In this document: piece after piece, positions 55,552-64,000 of the stretch | Position numbering within the stretch: the first letter of the stretch is position 1 | How the letters are laid out: each line of letters starts with the position of its first letter | Source: Paludibacterium sp. B53371 | GTDB taxonomy: Bacteria > Pseudomonadota > Gammaproteobacteria > Burkholderiales > Chromobacteriaceae | NCBI RefSeq assembly: GCF_018802765.1 | Contig: NZ_CP069163.1 | Span: forward strand, 2,738,311-2,802,310 | Length of the DNA: 64,000 nucleotides | Direction: 5' to 3' | Translations under genes and position numbers: made by a program | Notes under the pieces: generated by a model | What the model saw: only the letters and a program-made list of their open reading frames with translations | Told to the model about the DNA's origin: nothing | Database searches by the model: none

Positions 55552-57081
55552 ATGAATCTTCTCAAGACATTGGCCCGGGTCAGCAGTCTGACCCTGCTGT
55601 CGCGCATCCTCGGCTTTGTGCGCGACACCCTGATCGCACGCCAGTTTGGCGCCGGTCCGGCCACCGATGCCTTTTTCGTCGCCTTCAAGCTGCCCAACCT
55701 GCTGCGCAGGCTGTTTTCCGAAGGGGCCTTTGCCCAGGCCTTCGTGCCGATGCTCAGCGAGCACCGCCATCACAGAAGCCATGCCGAAACCCGCGCCTTC
55801 ATCGCCAGCATCAGCGCCATGCTCGGACTGGCCCTGACCCTGCTCAGCGCGCTGGGCATGCTGGCCGCACCGCTGCTGGTCTGGCTGATGGCCCCCGGCT
55901 TCAGCCGCAGCGGCCCCCAGTTTGCCCTGACCGTCGACCTGCTGCGCATCACCCTGCCCTATATCCTGCTGATCTCGCTGTCCTCGCTGGCAGGCAGCAT
56001 CCTCAATGCCTGGGGACGCTTCGCCATTCCGGCCTTTACCCCGGCGATCCTCAACCTGACCTTCATCGTGGTCACGCTGACCGTCGCCCGCCATGTCGAT
56101 CCGCCGGTGGCGGCGCTGGCCTGGGCGACCTTCTTCGGCGGCTGCCTGCAACTGCTTTATCCGCTTTACGCCCTCAGGCGACTGGACCTGCTGCCGCGCC
56201 CACGGCTCAACCTGCAAGACCGAGCGGCCTGGCGCGTCATGCTGCGCATGCTGCCGGCCATCTTCAGTGTCTCGGTCGCGCAGATTTCCCTGCTGCTGAA
56301 TTCGACCTTTGCCTCTTTCCTGCCCAGCGGCAGCGTCTCCTGGATGTATTACGCCGACCGGCTGATGGAATTCCCCACCGGGGTACTCGGCGCGGCCCTC
56401 GGCACCATCCTGCTGCCCTCGCTCAGCCGCCATGCCGCCGATGCCGACCACGCCGCCTACAGTGCCCTGCTCGACTGGGGCATCCGACTGACCCTGCTGC
56501 TGGCCCTGCCGGCCACCCTCGGCCTGGCCATGCTGGCCGGCCCGCTGACCAATACCCTGTTCCACTATGGCCAGTTCACCCTGCACGATGCCGCCATGAC
56601 CCGTCAGGCACTGATCGCCTATGCCATCGGTCTGGTCGGCCTGATCCTGATCAAGGTGCTGGCACCGGGCTTCTTCGCCCGGCAAAATCTGCGCACACCA
56701 GTCCGGATTGCCCTGTGGACCCTGGCCGCCACCCTGCTGCTTAACCTGCTGCTGATCGTCCCGCTGCGCCATGCCGGACTGGCCCTGTCCATCGGACTGG
56801 CCTCCCTGCTCAACGCCGGCCTGCTACTCTATGAACTGTGGCGCAGCCGCATCTATCGTCCGGCCGCGGGCTGGCCACGCTATCTGGCACAACTGGCCGG
56901 CGCACTGGCCGTCATGGCACTGCTCTTGCACGGCCTCCAGCAAGGGCTGCCGGCAGGCTGGGATCAGCAGGCTCATGGCCGCATGGCCGGCCTGGCGCTG
57001 CTCATCGGCCTGGGTGCCATCGGCTACTTTCTGACACTGCTGGCGCTCGGTCTGCGCCCGCGCGATCTGAAACACCAGTAA
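55552..57081 (+). CDS. murJ: Lipid II flippase MurJ
   Basis: 509 residues, 14 membrane helices (MOP superfamily). [25 protein letters not shown] at the N-terminus, [22 protein letters not shown] and the loop with conserved arginines are the MurJ/MviN signature. It flips lipid II to the periplasmic face for peptidoglycan synthesis. Transcribed away from rpsT. Confidence 0.95.
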   Translation: MNLLKTLARVSSLTLLSRILGFVRDTLIARQFGAGPATDAFFVAFKLPNLLRRLFSEGAFAQAFVPMLSEHRHHRSHAETRAFIASISAMLGLALTLLSALGMLAAPLLVWLMAPGFSRSGPQFALTVDLLRITLPYILLISLSSLAGSILNAWGRFAIPAFTPAILNLTFIVVTLTVARHVDPPVAALAWATFFGGCLQLLYPLYALRRLDLLPRPRLNLQDRAAWRVMLRMLPAIFSVSVAQISLLLNSTFASFLPSGSVSWMYYADRLMEFPTGVLGAALGTILLPSLSRHAADADHAAYSALLDWGIRLTLLLALPATLGLAMLAGPLTNTLFHYGQFTLHDAAMTRQALIAYAIGLVGLILIKVLAPGFFARQNLRTPVRIALWTLAATLLLNLLLIVPLRHAGLALSIGLASLLNAGLLLYELWRSRIYRPAAGWPRYLAQLAGALAVMALLLHGLQQGLPAGWDQQAHGRMAGLALLIGLGAIGYFLTLLALGLRPRDLKHQ

Positions 57082-57097
57082 TACGGAGAATCACGGC

Positions 57098-57934
57098 ATG
57101 ACCATGCAACAACCCGAAAACTCGCCACTGGGCAAAAAAGTCGACTATCAGGATCACTACGACCCCAGCCTGCTGTTCCCGATTCCGCGTCGCGCCAAAC
57201 GCGAAGAAATCGGCATTGATGAGGCGGCCCTGCCATTTCGCGGCGTCGACATCTGGAATGGCTACGAACTCTCCTGGCTCAATGCGCGCGGCAAACCGCA
57301 AGTCGCCATCGTGACCTTCGAGATTCCGGCCGAATCGCCCTGCCTGATCGAATCGAAGTCGTTCAAGCTGTACCTGAACACCTTCAACCAGACCCGACTG
57401 GACAACGAGCAGGCACTGCTGGACTGCCTGACCCGCGACCTGAGCCAGGCCGCCGGTGCGCCGGTACGCGTCAGCCTGACCCGGCGCGCCGACTTTGCCG
57501 CCGAACGCTTTGCCGAACTGCCGGGCGAATCCATCGACGAGCTGGACATCGAAGTCAGCGACTACGGTCCCGACCCGTTGCGCCTGCGTGCGCATGCCGG
57601 CGACATCGTGGAAGAAACCCTGTGCTCCGACCTGCTCAAATCCAATTGTCTGGTCACCGGCCAGCCAGACTGGGGCAGCGTGACCATCCACTACCAGGGC
57701 CCGCGTCTGGATCGCGAAGGCCTGCTGCGCTACCTGATCGGATTCCGTCAGCACAACGAGTTTCACGAACAATGCGTCGAGCGCATCTTTGCCGACATTC
57801 AGCGCCAGTGCGCCCCGGCCCGCCTGACCGTCTATGCCCGCTACACCCGCCGCGGCGGTCTGGACATCAACCCCTGGCGCAGCAACGACCCGCAGGCCAC
57901 CGGACCGGTCAACCTGCGTACCGCGAGACAATGA
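57098..57934 (+). CDS. queF: NADPH-dependent 7-cyano-7-deazaguanine reductase QueF
   Basis: 278 residues, long two-domain type. Reduces preQ0 to preQ1 in queuosine synthesis. The catalytic Cys lies in [12 protein letters not shown], the QueF motif is [16 protein letters not shown] with the binding Glu, and [10 protein letters not shown] supplies further active-site residues. AGAATCACGGC precedes the ATG, 16 nt after murJ. Confidence 0.95.
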   Translation: MTMQQPENSPLGKKVDYQDHYDPSLLFPIPRRAKREEIGIDEAALPFRGVDIWNGYELSWLNARGKPQVAIVTFEIPAESPCLIESKSFKLYLNTFNQTRLDNEQALLDCLTRDLSQAAGAPVRVSLTRRADFAAERFAELPGESIDELDIEVSDYGPDPLRLRAHAGDIVEETLCSDLLKSNCLVTGQPDWGSVTIHYQGPRLDREGLLRYLIGFRQHNEFHEQCVERIFADIQRQCAPARLTVYARYTRRGGLDINPWRSNDPQATGPVNLRTARQ

Positions 57935-57935
57935 C

Positions 57936-58334
57936 ATGAAAATCCTGACCGCCCTGCTCTGCCTGCTGCCACTGGCGGGCTGCGCCACCATGAACGAACA
58001 GGAGTGCCGCAACATCACCCCGGCACAGCTGGGCCTGAAGGATGGCCGGCAAGGTTACGGGCTGTGGCGGCTGGAGAAACATGTCGAATCCTGCGCTCGC
58101 TTCGGTATCGACTTTGACCGCCAGGCCTATCTGACCGCACGCGAAACGGGTTTACAAAGCTATTGCACCCCGGAAAACGGGGAAAAAGTCGGCGAGCGGG
58201 GCGAGGGCTACGAAGGCGTCTGCCCGGCGAGCAGCGAGCCGGCCTTCCTGGCCAAATACCAGCCGGCCTACCGCGAATACCTGATCGATAACCGAGGCGG
58301 TCCGTTCTGGTTCCCCTGGCCACTGCGCCACTGA
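57936..58334 (+). CDS. DUF2799 lipoprotein
   Basis: 132 residues. Signal with lipobox LAGC (cleavage before Cys 16), so it is lipid-anchored. ARFGIDFDRQAYLTARETGL and KYQPAYREY are typical DUF2799 segments. No function known. The ATG lies two bases after the queF stop. Confidence 0.87.
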   Translation: MKILTALLCLLPLAGCATMNEQECRNITPAQLGLKDGRQGYGLWRLEKHVESCARFGIDFDRQAYLTARETGLQSYCTPENGEKVGERGEGYEGVCPASSEPAFLAKYQPAYREYLIDNRGGPFWFPWPLRH

Positions 58335-58361
58335 GCGCCGGCCGCTTCACCCGTATTGCAT

Positions 58362-58391
58362 TTGACGCATCCTGCCCCCACGCTGTAAGAA
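58362..58391 (+). promoter_or_regulatory. Probable promoter of the alaX pair
   Basis: TTGACG at 58362-58367 and TAAGAA at 58386-58391, spaced by 18 nt, ahead of the first AlaX gene. Fair match only. Confidence 0.45.
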
Positions 58392-58427
58392 TACTGTCAA
58401 ACAGACATCTCACAAGGGCAGGCCATC

Positions 58428-59141
58428 ATGCAGGAATGCTTCTATCTCGACCCCTATCAGACCGAACTGCAGACCACCGTCCTGCACCACCGCCCCGGCG
58501 GCGTGGTGCTGGCGGACACCATCAGCTACCCGCAAGGCGGCGGGCAGCCCGGGGACACCGGTACCCTGACCCTGCAGGACGGCAGCGTCATCGCGGTGGA
58601 AAATACCCGGCGCGACCCCGACAGTGGCGAGATCGTGCACTTCCTGCCGGAGACCGCCCAGTACCCGGCCAGCGGCAGCCCGGTCACCCTGCGCATCGAC
58701 TGGGCACGGCGCCATCGCCACATGCGCATGCACACCTGTCTGCACCTGCTGTCCGAAGTCCTCAAATACGAAGTCACCAGCGGGAACCTGACCGCCGAGA
58801 GCGCCCGGCTCGACTTCAACCTGCCCGAGGGTGAGGAACTGAACAAGGACGACATCGAAACCCGTCTCAACCAGATGATCGCGGCCGACCATGCGGTCAC
58901 CATGAAAATGATCCCGGCCGCCGAGCTGATCCGGCAACCCGACCTGATCGCCTCCATGGCGCTGCCCCCGCCGCTGGACAAACCGGAGGTTCACCTGGTT
59001 GAAATCAGTGGCGTCAGCCTGGAGCCCTGTGGCGGCACCCATGTGCGCCATACCGCCGAAATCGGCCCGGTGCTGGTGAAAAAAATCGAAAACAAGGGCA
59101 AGCGCAACAAGCGCGTGGTGATTGCCTTCGCCGACGCCTGA
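58428..59141 (+). CDS. AlaX-type alanyl-tRNA editing protein (copy 1)
   Basis: 237 residues, free-standing homologue of the AlaRS editing domain, hydrolysing mischarged Ser- or Gly-tRNA-Ala. ISYPQGGGQPGDTG, the zinc ligands in HTCLHLL (HxxxH) and CGGTHV (CxxxH), and the C-terminal KIENKGKRNKRV are present. The ATG follows AAGGGCAGGCC. A near twin follows 14 nt later. Confidence 0.92.
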   Translation: MQECFYLDPYQTELQTTVLHHRPGGVVLADTISYPQGGGQPGDTGTLTLQDGSVIAVENTRRDPDSGEIVHFLPETAQYPASGSPVTLRIDWARRHRHMRMHTCLHLLSEVLKYEVTSGNLTAESARLDFNLPEGEELNKDDIETRLNQMIAADHAVTMKMIPAAELIRQPDLIASMALPPPLDKPEVHLVEISGVSLEPCGGTHVRHTAEIGPVLVKKIENKGKRNKRVVIAFADA

Positions 59142-59155
59142 GGAGGAGAAACCAA

Positions 59156-59860
59156 TTGGCAGAGCTCTTTTACCAAGACACCTATCAAACCCGACTCGAG
59201 ACCGAGGTGGTCAGTCAGGACGCGCAGGGCGGCCTGATCCTCGCCGACACCATTTTCTACCCGCAAGGCGGCGGCCAGCCGGCGGATACCGGCACGCTAT
59301 GCAGCGGTGGCGTGTGCTACCCGATCGTCAACACCCTGCGCGACCCGGACAGCGGACAAATCGTGCACTACCTCGGCGCAGCACCGACCCTGCCGCCCGG
59401 CACCCGCGTCAGCCTGGAACTCGACTGGTCTCGCCGTTACCGCCACATGCGCATGCATACCTGCCAGCACCTGCTGACCGTGGTGCTGCCCTATGAAGTG
59501 ACCGGCGGCAATCTCAACGAAGAAGGCGGGCGCATGGATTTCAACCTGCCCGAAGGGGTGGTGCTGGACAAGGAGACCATCCAGCGCGAACTGGACCGGC
59601 TGGTTGGTGCCGATTATCCGGTACACATGAAGCTGACCAGCAGCGAGGTCTTGCGCGCGCAGCCGGATCTCGTCAAGACCATGAGCGCCCCGCCGCCAAT
59701 GGATGCGGCAGAAGTGCACCTGGTGGAAATCGAGGGCATCGACCTGCAGTCCTGTGCCGGCACCCATGTCCGGCGCACCGGCGAAATCGGCCAGGTGCAG
59801 GTGAAGAAAATCGAAAACAAGGGCGCACGCAACAAACGCGTCCATCTCGCCCTGCTGTGA
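59156..59860 (+). CDS. AlaX-type alanyl-tRNA editing protein (copy 2, TTG start)
   Basis: 234 residues. Same motifs as the preceding gene: IFYPQGGGQPADTG, HTCQHLL, CAGTHV and KIENKGARNKRV, so zinc site and fold look intact. No ATG is available; TTG at 59156 with GGAGGAG 7 nt upstream is the start, and non-ATG initiation should lower output. Probably arose by tandem duplication of copy 1 and has since diverged. Specificity may differ between the copies (for example Ser versus Gly). Confidence 0.9.
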   Translation: MAELFYQDTYQTRLETEVVSQDAQGGLILADTIFYPQGGGQPADTGTLCSGGVCYPIVNTLRDPDSGQIVHYLGAAPTLPPGTRVSLELDWSRRYRHMRMHTCQHLLTVVLPYEVTGGNLNEEGGRMDFNLPEGVVLDKETIQRELDRLVGADYPVHMKLTSSEVLRAQPDLVKTMSAPPPMDAAEVHLVEIEGIDLQSCAGTHVRRTGEIGQVQVKKIENKGARNKRVHLALL

Positions 59861-59876
59861 GCCCCAGGCCGGGGGC

Positions 59877-62800
59877 CTAGGCCTCCGGCTGACCGATCAG
59901 GCGCCGCACGCGCCGGCGCAACCCGTCCAGCAACGTATACACCACCGGCACCACCAGCAGCGTCAGCAGGGTGGAGGTCACCAGGCCGCCGATAATGGCA
60001 TGCGCCATCGGCCGCTGCGTCTCCGCGCCTTCGCCGCCCGACAGCGCCAGCGGCAACATGCCGAAGATCATCGCCAGACTGGTCATCACGATCGGACGCA
60101 GACGCACCTGCGCGGCGGCCAGAATCGCCTCGTGCCGCGACAGCCCCTCGCGGCGCGACTGATTGATGAAGTCCACCAGCAGAATCCCGTTCTTCGCCGC
60201 CAGCCCCATCAGCATCACGATCCCGATCACCGAGAACATGTTCAGCGTCGAGCCCCACAGCCCCAAGGCGACAAACACCCCGACAAAAGCCAGCGGCAGC
60301 GCCATCATGATGGTCACCGGCAAGGTAAAACTGCGGAACTGCGCGGCCAGAATCATGTAAATGAAGATCACACCCAGACCAAGGGCCTGCAAGGCCGCCG
60401 ACAGCGCTTCCTGCATGTTCTGGCTGTCGCCCTGCTGATCGATGCTCACCCCGTCCGGCAGGCGCGTTTGCTTGATCAGACGGTCGACATCGGCAAACAC
60501 CGCCGCCGGATCACGTTCACTGATATTGGCCGTCACGGTGATCTCGCGCTGCAGATCGACCCGGTCAATCTCGCGCGGCGTCTCGCCACGCTTGAGCTGG
60601 GTCACGGTCGACAGGGGCACCATGCTGGCGCCGGCGCTGGCATCCCGATTGCCGGCCACGGTCAGTACATCCAGCAATTCGCTGCGGCGCAGGGACTTGG
60701 GCACCTGCAGGCGCACATCGTAATTCTCGCCATCCGGCGCTTCCCAGGTAGTCACCACCGAACCGCCCAGCAGGGTCGACAAGGTCTGACCGACCCGACT
60801 GAGATCGATGCCCAGCGAGGCGGCCGCATCACGTCGCACCTGAATGTCCAGCGAGGGATCGGCCTCCGCCAGGGAGGAGCGCGGCTCGCGAATGCCCGGC
60901 ACTTTGGACAGACCGCTGATGAACTGCTGGGCAGCCTGCGACAGCGCAGTCAGATCGTTGCCGCGCAGCGCAATGCTCACCGGTTGCCCGCCACCGCCAT
61001 CCTGATCCAGCTCACTGACCGACTTGACCTCAATACCGCCGACCTGCCCCGCCAGCGTGCGGGCCTGGGCAATGATCTGCGTCAGCGTGCGCCGGCGCTG
61101 GTCACGCGGGCCGACATCCACCCGCAGCGAACCTTCCGAGGCGGCTGAACCGAAGTCGCCGTTGCCGGTCGAGATCCCCACCGTCTTGACCTCCGGGATC
61201 TGACGCATCAGCACCTCCAGCGTCCGCGCCTTGTCCGTGGTATACGCCAGCGTCGAGCCGGCCTCCGTCTTGAAACTGATGAGAAAACTGCCACGGTCCT
61301 GGCGCGGCATGAACTCGCCGCCAATGCGCGGCACCAGGGCAAAGCTGCCCACCGTCAGCAGCAGGGCCAGGCCAATCACCGTCTTGCGATGTGCCAGCGA
61401 CCACTGCAGGGCGCGCAGATAATGCCCGCCAACCCGGTCAAGCAGCGATTCGAAACCATCCAGCAACGGCCCCAGCCAGCCCTTGTGCCGGTCGCCATGC
61501 CGATGCGGGTCGGGCCAGATTGAGGACAGCATCGGATCGAGCGAAAAGCTGACCAGCATCGAGATCAGTACCGCCACGGTCACCGTCAGACCGAACTGGT
61601 GAAAGAACTTGCCGATCACCCCGCCCATGAAGCCCACCGGCAGGAACACCGCCACGATGGTCAGGGTCGTGGCCAGCACCGCCAGACCGATCTCGTTGGT
61701 GCCGTCCAGCGCCGCCTGCCGGTGCCCCTTGCCCAGATTCACATGGCGCACGATATTTTCCCGCACCACGATGGCATCATCGATCAGCAGGCCGATCGAC
61801 AGCGACAGGGCCATCAGCGTCATCATGTTGAGGGTGAATCCCGCCATCTGCAGGGCAAACAGCGTCCCGATCAGCGCCACCGGCAGCGTCAGGCCGGTAA
61901 TCACCGTACTGCGCCAGGAGCCGAGAAACAGAAACACGATCAGTACGGTCAGGATCGCCCCTTCCAGCAGCGTGGCCTGCACATTGGCCAGCGAGCGCTT
62001 GATGCTGACCGACTTGTCTTCGGTAAAGTGCACCGTGGCACCCGCCGGCATCTGCGACTGCATCTCCGCCAGCAGCGCATGAACACCATCGGCCATCTGC
62101 ACCACATTGGCGCCGCGGGTGGCGCGGATATCCAGTCCGACGCCCGGCTGGCCGTTGATCAGGGCCACACTGTCCTGCTCTCCCTCGGCGTCGCTCACGC
62201 TGGCGACCTCCGACAGCGCAATAGCGCGATTGTCGCGATAGCCCACCACCAGGCGGGCAAAATCCTCCGGCGTCTTCAATTTGCCGGCGATGCGCACCGC
62301 CAGCTCGTTGTGCGCCGTCGTCACCGTGCCGGCGGGAAAATCACGGTTGGCCTCGCGCACGGCATCGGCGATCTCCGGCACCGACAAGCCAAGCGCCTCC
62401 AGCCGGTAGGGATCGACATCGATGCGGATCTCGCGCGACACCCCGCCATACATTTTCACCTCGCCCACCCCCGGCACGGTCTGCAGGCGCTTCTTCAGTA
62501 CCTGCTCGACCCAGGTCGTCAGCGCACGCTGGCTCACCTGACTGGTATTCAGCGTCAGCGACATCAAGGGACGATCATTGGGATTGAACTGCGAGACGCG
62601 CGGTGTGCCGATCTCGCGCCGGAACTGTCCCTGCACCCCGCCGACGCGGTCACGCACATCCTGCAGGGCCACGGTCGGATCGATGCCCAGCTCGAACTCG
62701 GCGACCACATAAGAGAAGCCAAGCATGGAATAGGAGCGGATATGCTTGATGCCGCTGATGGTGTTGAGCGCCTCCTCCAGCGGCCGGCTGACCTCACTCT

Positions 62801-62978
62801 CCACCACCGCCGGTGAGGCACCGCTGTACTCGGTGATCACCACCGCCACCGGGAAGCGGATATCCGGAAACTCTTCCACCGGCAGGCGCGACCAGGAGAA
62901 TGCCCCCAGCACGACCAGGGCCAGCATCAGCACCGTGGCGAAATAAGGATTATGGACGCTGATGCGGGTCAGCCACAT
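59877..62978 (-). CDS. RND-family multidrug efflux transporter (HAE1)
   Basis: 1033 residues, trimeric inner-membrane H+ antiporter. 12 membrane helices and two large periplasmic loops. The proton-relay Asp pair is in LLIDDAIVVREN, and the C-terminal mirror segment reads GLAAKNGILLVDFINQ. Typical FSVIGIVMLMG and LTLLVVPVVYTLLD blocks are present. The ATG at 62978 has GAGGAG 7 nt upstream; a longer open frame lacks any. Follows the adaptor gene by 11 nt. No outer-membrane channel in the window. Convergent with the AlaX pair. Confidence 0.94.
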   Translation of the reverse strand: MWLTRISVHNPYFATVLMLALVVLGAFSWSRLPVEEFPDIRFPVAVVITEYSGASPAVVESEVSRPLEEALNTISGIKHIRSYSMLGFSYVVAEFELGIDPTVALQDVRDRVGGVQGQFRREIGTPRVSQFNPNDRPLMSLTLNTSQVSQRALTTWVEQVLKKRLQTVPGVGEVKMYGGVSREIRIDVDPYRLEALGLSVPEIADAVREANRDFPAGTVTTAHNELAVRIAGKLKTPEDFARLVVGYRDNRAIALSEVASVSDAEGEQDSVALINGQPGVGLDIRATRGANVVQMADGVHALLAEMQSQMPAGATVHFTEDKSVSIKRSLANVQATLLEGAILTVLIVFLFLGSWRSTVITGLTLPVALIGTLFALQMAGFTLNMMTLMALSLSIGLLIDDAIVVRENIVRHVNLGKGHRQAALDGTNEIGLAVLATTLTIVAVFLPVGFMGGVIGKFFHQFGLTVTVAVLISMLVSFSLDPMLSSIWPDPHRHGDRHKGWLGPLLDGFESLLDRVGGHYLRALQWSLAHRKTVIGLALLLTVGSFALVPRIGGEFMPRQDRGSFLISFKTEAGSTLAYTTDKARTLEVLMRQIPEVKTVGISTGNGDFGSAASEGSLRVDVGPRDQRRRTLTQIIAQARTLAGQVGGIEVKSVSELDQDGGGGQPVSIALRGNDLTALSQAAQQFISGLSKVPGIREPRSSLAEADPSLDIQVRRDAAASLGIDLSRVGQTLSTLLGGSVVTTWEAPDGENYDVRLQVPKSLRRSELLDVLTVAGNRDASAGASMVPLSTVTQLKRGETPREIDRVDLQREITVTANISERDPAAVFADVDRLIKQTRLPDGVSIDQQGDSQNMQEALSAALQALGLGVIFIYMILAAQFRSFTLPVTIMMALPLAFVGVFVALGLWGSTLNMFSVIGIVMLMGLAAKNGILLVDFINQSRREGLSRHEAILAAAQVRLRPIVMTSLAMIFGMLPLALSGGEGAETQRPMAHAIIGGLVTSTLLTLLVVPVVYTLLDGLRRRVRRLIGQPEA

Positions 62979-62989
62979 GTTTGCGCTCC

Positions 62990-64000
62990 TCAGTGACCGG
63001 CAGGCAGCGTCACCGCGTCGCCCGCCTTCAGCCCCAGCAGACTGCCGACCACCACGGTCTGCCCCGGCGTCACCCCGGAGATCGCGGCCAGGCGCTCTGC
63101 CTCGGCCCGCAGCCGAATCTGCACCGGCAGTCGCACCAGTTTGCCGTCGCGCACGCCCATCACCCATGGCTGGCCATCGGCGTCATGCACCGCAGTCAAC
63201 GGCAGCGCCACCTGATCCGCGACCTGAGTCAGGCCGATCGTCCCCTGGACGAATTGTCCGGCACGCAACTGCCCCTGCGGATTGGCCACGCGCAGAAACA
63301 CGGCAAAACTGCGCGTCGAGGACTGAGCGACCGGATTCATGCGCACCAGCGTCCCCTGCCAGCGCTGATCACTGCCCTCGATACGAAACTGGCCCGTCAT
63401 GCCCAAACGCAGTCGGGCAACCTGCTGCGAAGGGATATTGGCGGTAATTTCCAGCACCGACAGATCAGCAATGCTGAACAGACTGGCTCCGCGTTGCGCC
63501 TGCTCGCCCGGATTGATCTTGCGCTGATACACCACCCCATCGATCGGCGCCCGCAGCACGCTGTCGGCCAGCACCTTGCGCGCACGCGCCAGCTGCGTTT
63601 GCTGCGCACGGAACTCACCTTCGGCGATGCGGTAATTGCTGCTTTCCTCTTCAAAGGCCAGCTTGGAGATGAAGCCCTTGGCAAACAGCTCGCGCTGCTT
63701 CTCCAGCTTGATACGGGCCAGCGCAAGGCGAGACTGGTGATTGGCCAGCTGCGCCTGCTGCTCCGACATCGCCTCGCGCGCCACACGACTGTCGATGCGC
63801 GCCAGCACCTGCCCGCGCCGCACCGGTTCGCCCTCGCGCACCGCCACCTCCAGCACCGTTCCTTCCAGTTCCGAGCCCACCACACTGCTGCGCAGCGGAT
63901 TGAGCGTGCCGGTAAACGGCAATCCATCCACCACCGGCGCGATGCGCGCAACCTGGACGTCCTGCGCCGATAACAGACGGGGCACCACCGCCGCCGTTTC
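62990..64000 (-). CDS. RND efflux periplasmic adaptor (5' part missing)
   Basis: 337 codons are visible and the frame runs off the right edge, so the signal peptide is missing. Lipoyl-like halves (LEGTVLEVAVREGEPVRRGQVLARID and DSVLRAPIDGVVYQ) flank a helical hairpin (SKLAFEEESSNYRIAEGEFR). A beta-barrel domain and a membrane-proximal domain follow (GDAVTLPAG at the end). This is the HlyD/MFP fold that joins the RND pump to an outer-membrane channel. Operon with the pump gene downstream. Confidence 0.92.
   Translation of the reverse strand, partial: ETAAVVPRLLSAQDVQVARIAPVVDGLPFTGTLNPLRSSVVGSELEGTVLEVAVREGEPVRRGQVLARIDSRVAREAMSEQQAQLANHQSRLALARIKLEKQRELFAKGFISKLAFEEESSNYRIAEGEFRAQQTQLARARKVLADSVLRAPIDGVVYQRKINPGEQAQRGASLFSIADLSVLEITANIPSQQVARLRLGMTGQFRIEGSDQRWQGTLVRMNPVAQSSTRSFAVFLRVANPQGQLRAGQFVQGTIGLTQVADQVALPLTAVHDADGQPWVMGVRDGKLVRLPVQIRLRAEAERLAAISGVTPGQTVVVGSLLGLKAGDAVTLPAGH

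Overview
The window is 64 kb of GC-rich, densely packed chromosome from a betaproteobacterium. Ubiquinone genes (ubiC-ubiA), the rpsF-priB-rpsR-rplI order, the fmdB-DUF502-aspS block, Hda and a long-form QueF together suggest Neisseriales, probably near the Chromobacteriaceae. The species cannot be named from sequence alone. I see no rRNA, tRNA, CRISPR array, insertion sequence or prophage, and no gene-free stretch above 300 bp.

Layout. 1-5.5 kb: the end of a CidA/LrgA-like gene, ubiC-ubiA, a tiny secreted Met/His/Lys-rich protein, then a tight minus-strand operon (hda, HAD phosphatase, DUF815 ATPase, Nudix/ThiE-like fusion, small membrane protein). 5.6-15 kb: purM, purN with DUF3108 and RsmB-like genes, a CLC channel, grxD, pyrimidine salvage genes (upp, uraA) and an isochorismatase-like hydrolase. 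15-18 kb: the rpsF operon and an rlmB-csoR-copZ operon. 18-24.8 kb: a large PAS-GGDEF-EAL protein divergent from mfd. 24.8-29 kb: an accessory islet with a CesT-type type III secretion chaperone, a repeat-bearing candidate effector and a secreted astacin-like protease with ricin-type lectin repeats. 29-36 kb: a DMT transporter, ppsA and its regulator ppsR, trpS behind a leader peptide with three tandem Trp codons, and a dicarboxylate-type symporter. 36-40 kb: the MBL-tatD-holB-tmk-mltG cluster. 40-48 kb: small unknown genes, ybbA-ybbP with divergent tesA, an MFS transporter and an esterase. 48-55 kb: peroxiredoxin, aspS, DUF502, fmdB, then fabI with phosphate acyltransferase and acyl kinase. 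55-64 kb: rpsT, murJ, queF, a lipoprotein, two tandem AlaX editing proteins and an RND efflux pump whose adaptor runs off the right edge.

Most of the window is ordinary housekeeping arranged in translationally coupled operons, many with 4-nt ATGA overlaps. The parts most worth a second look are the trpS leader (an apparent ribosome-mediated attenuator on a tRNA synthetase gene), the chaperone/effector pair with its 18-bp tandem repeat, the protease-lectin next to it, the structured upp leader, and a copper sensor pair placed directly behind rlmB.
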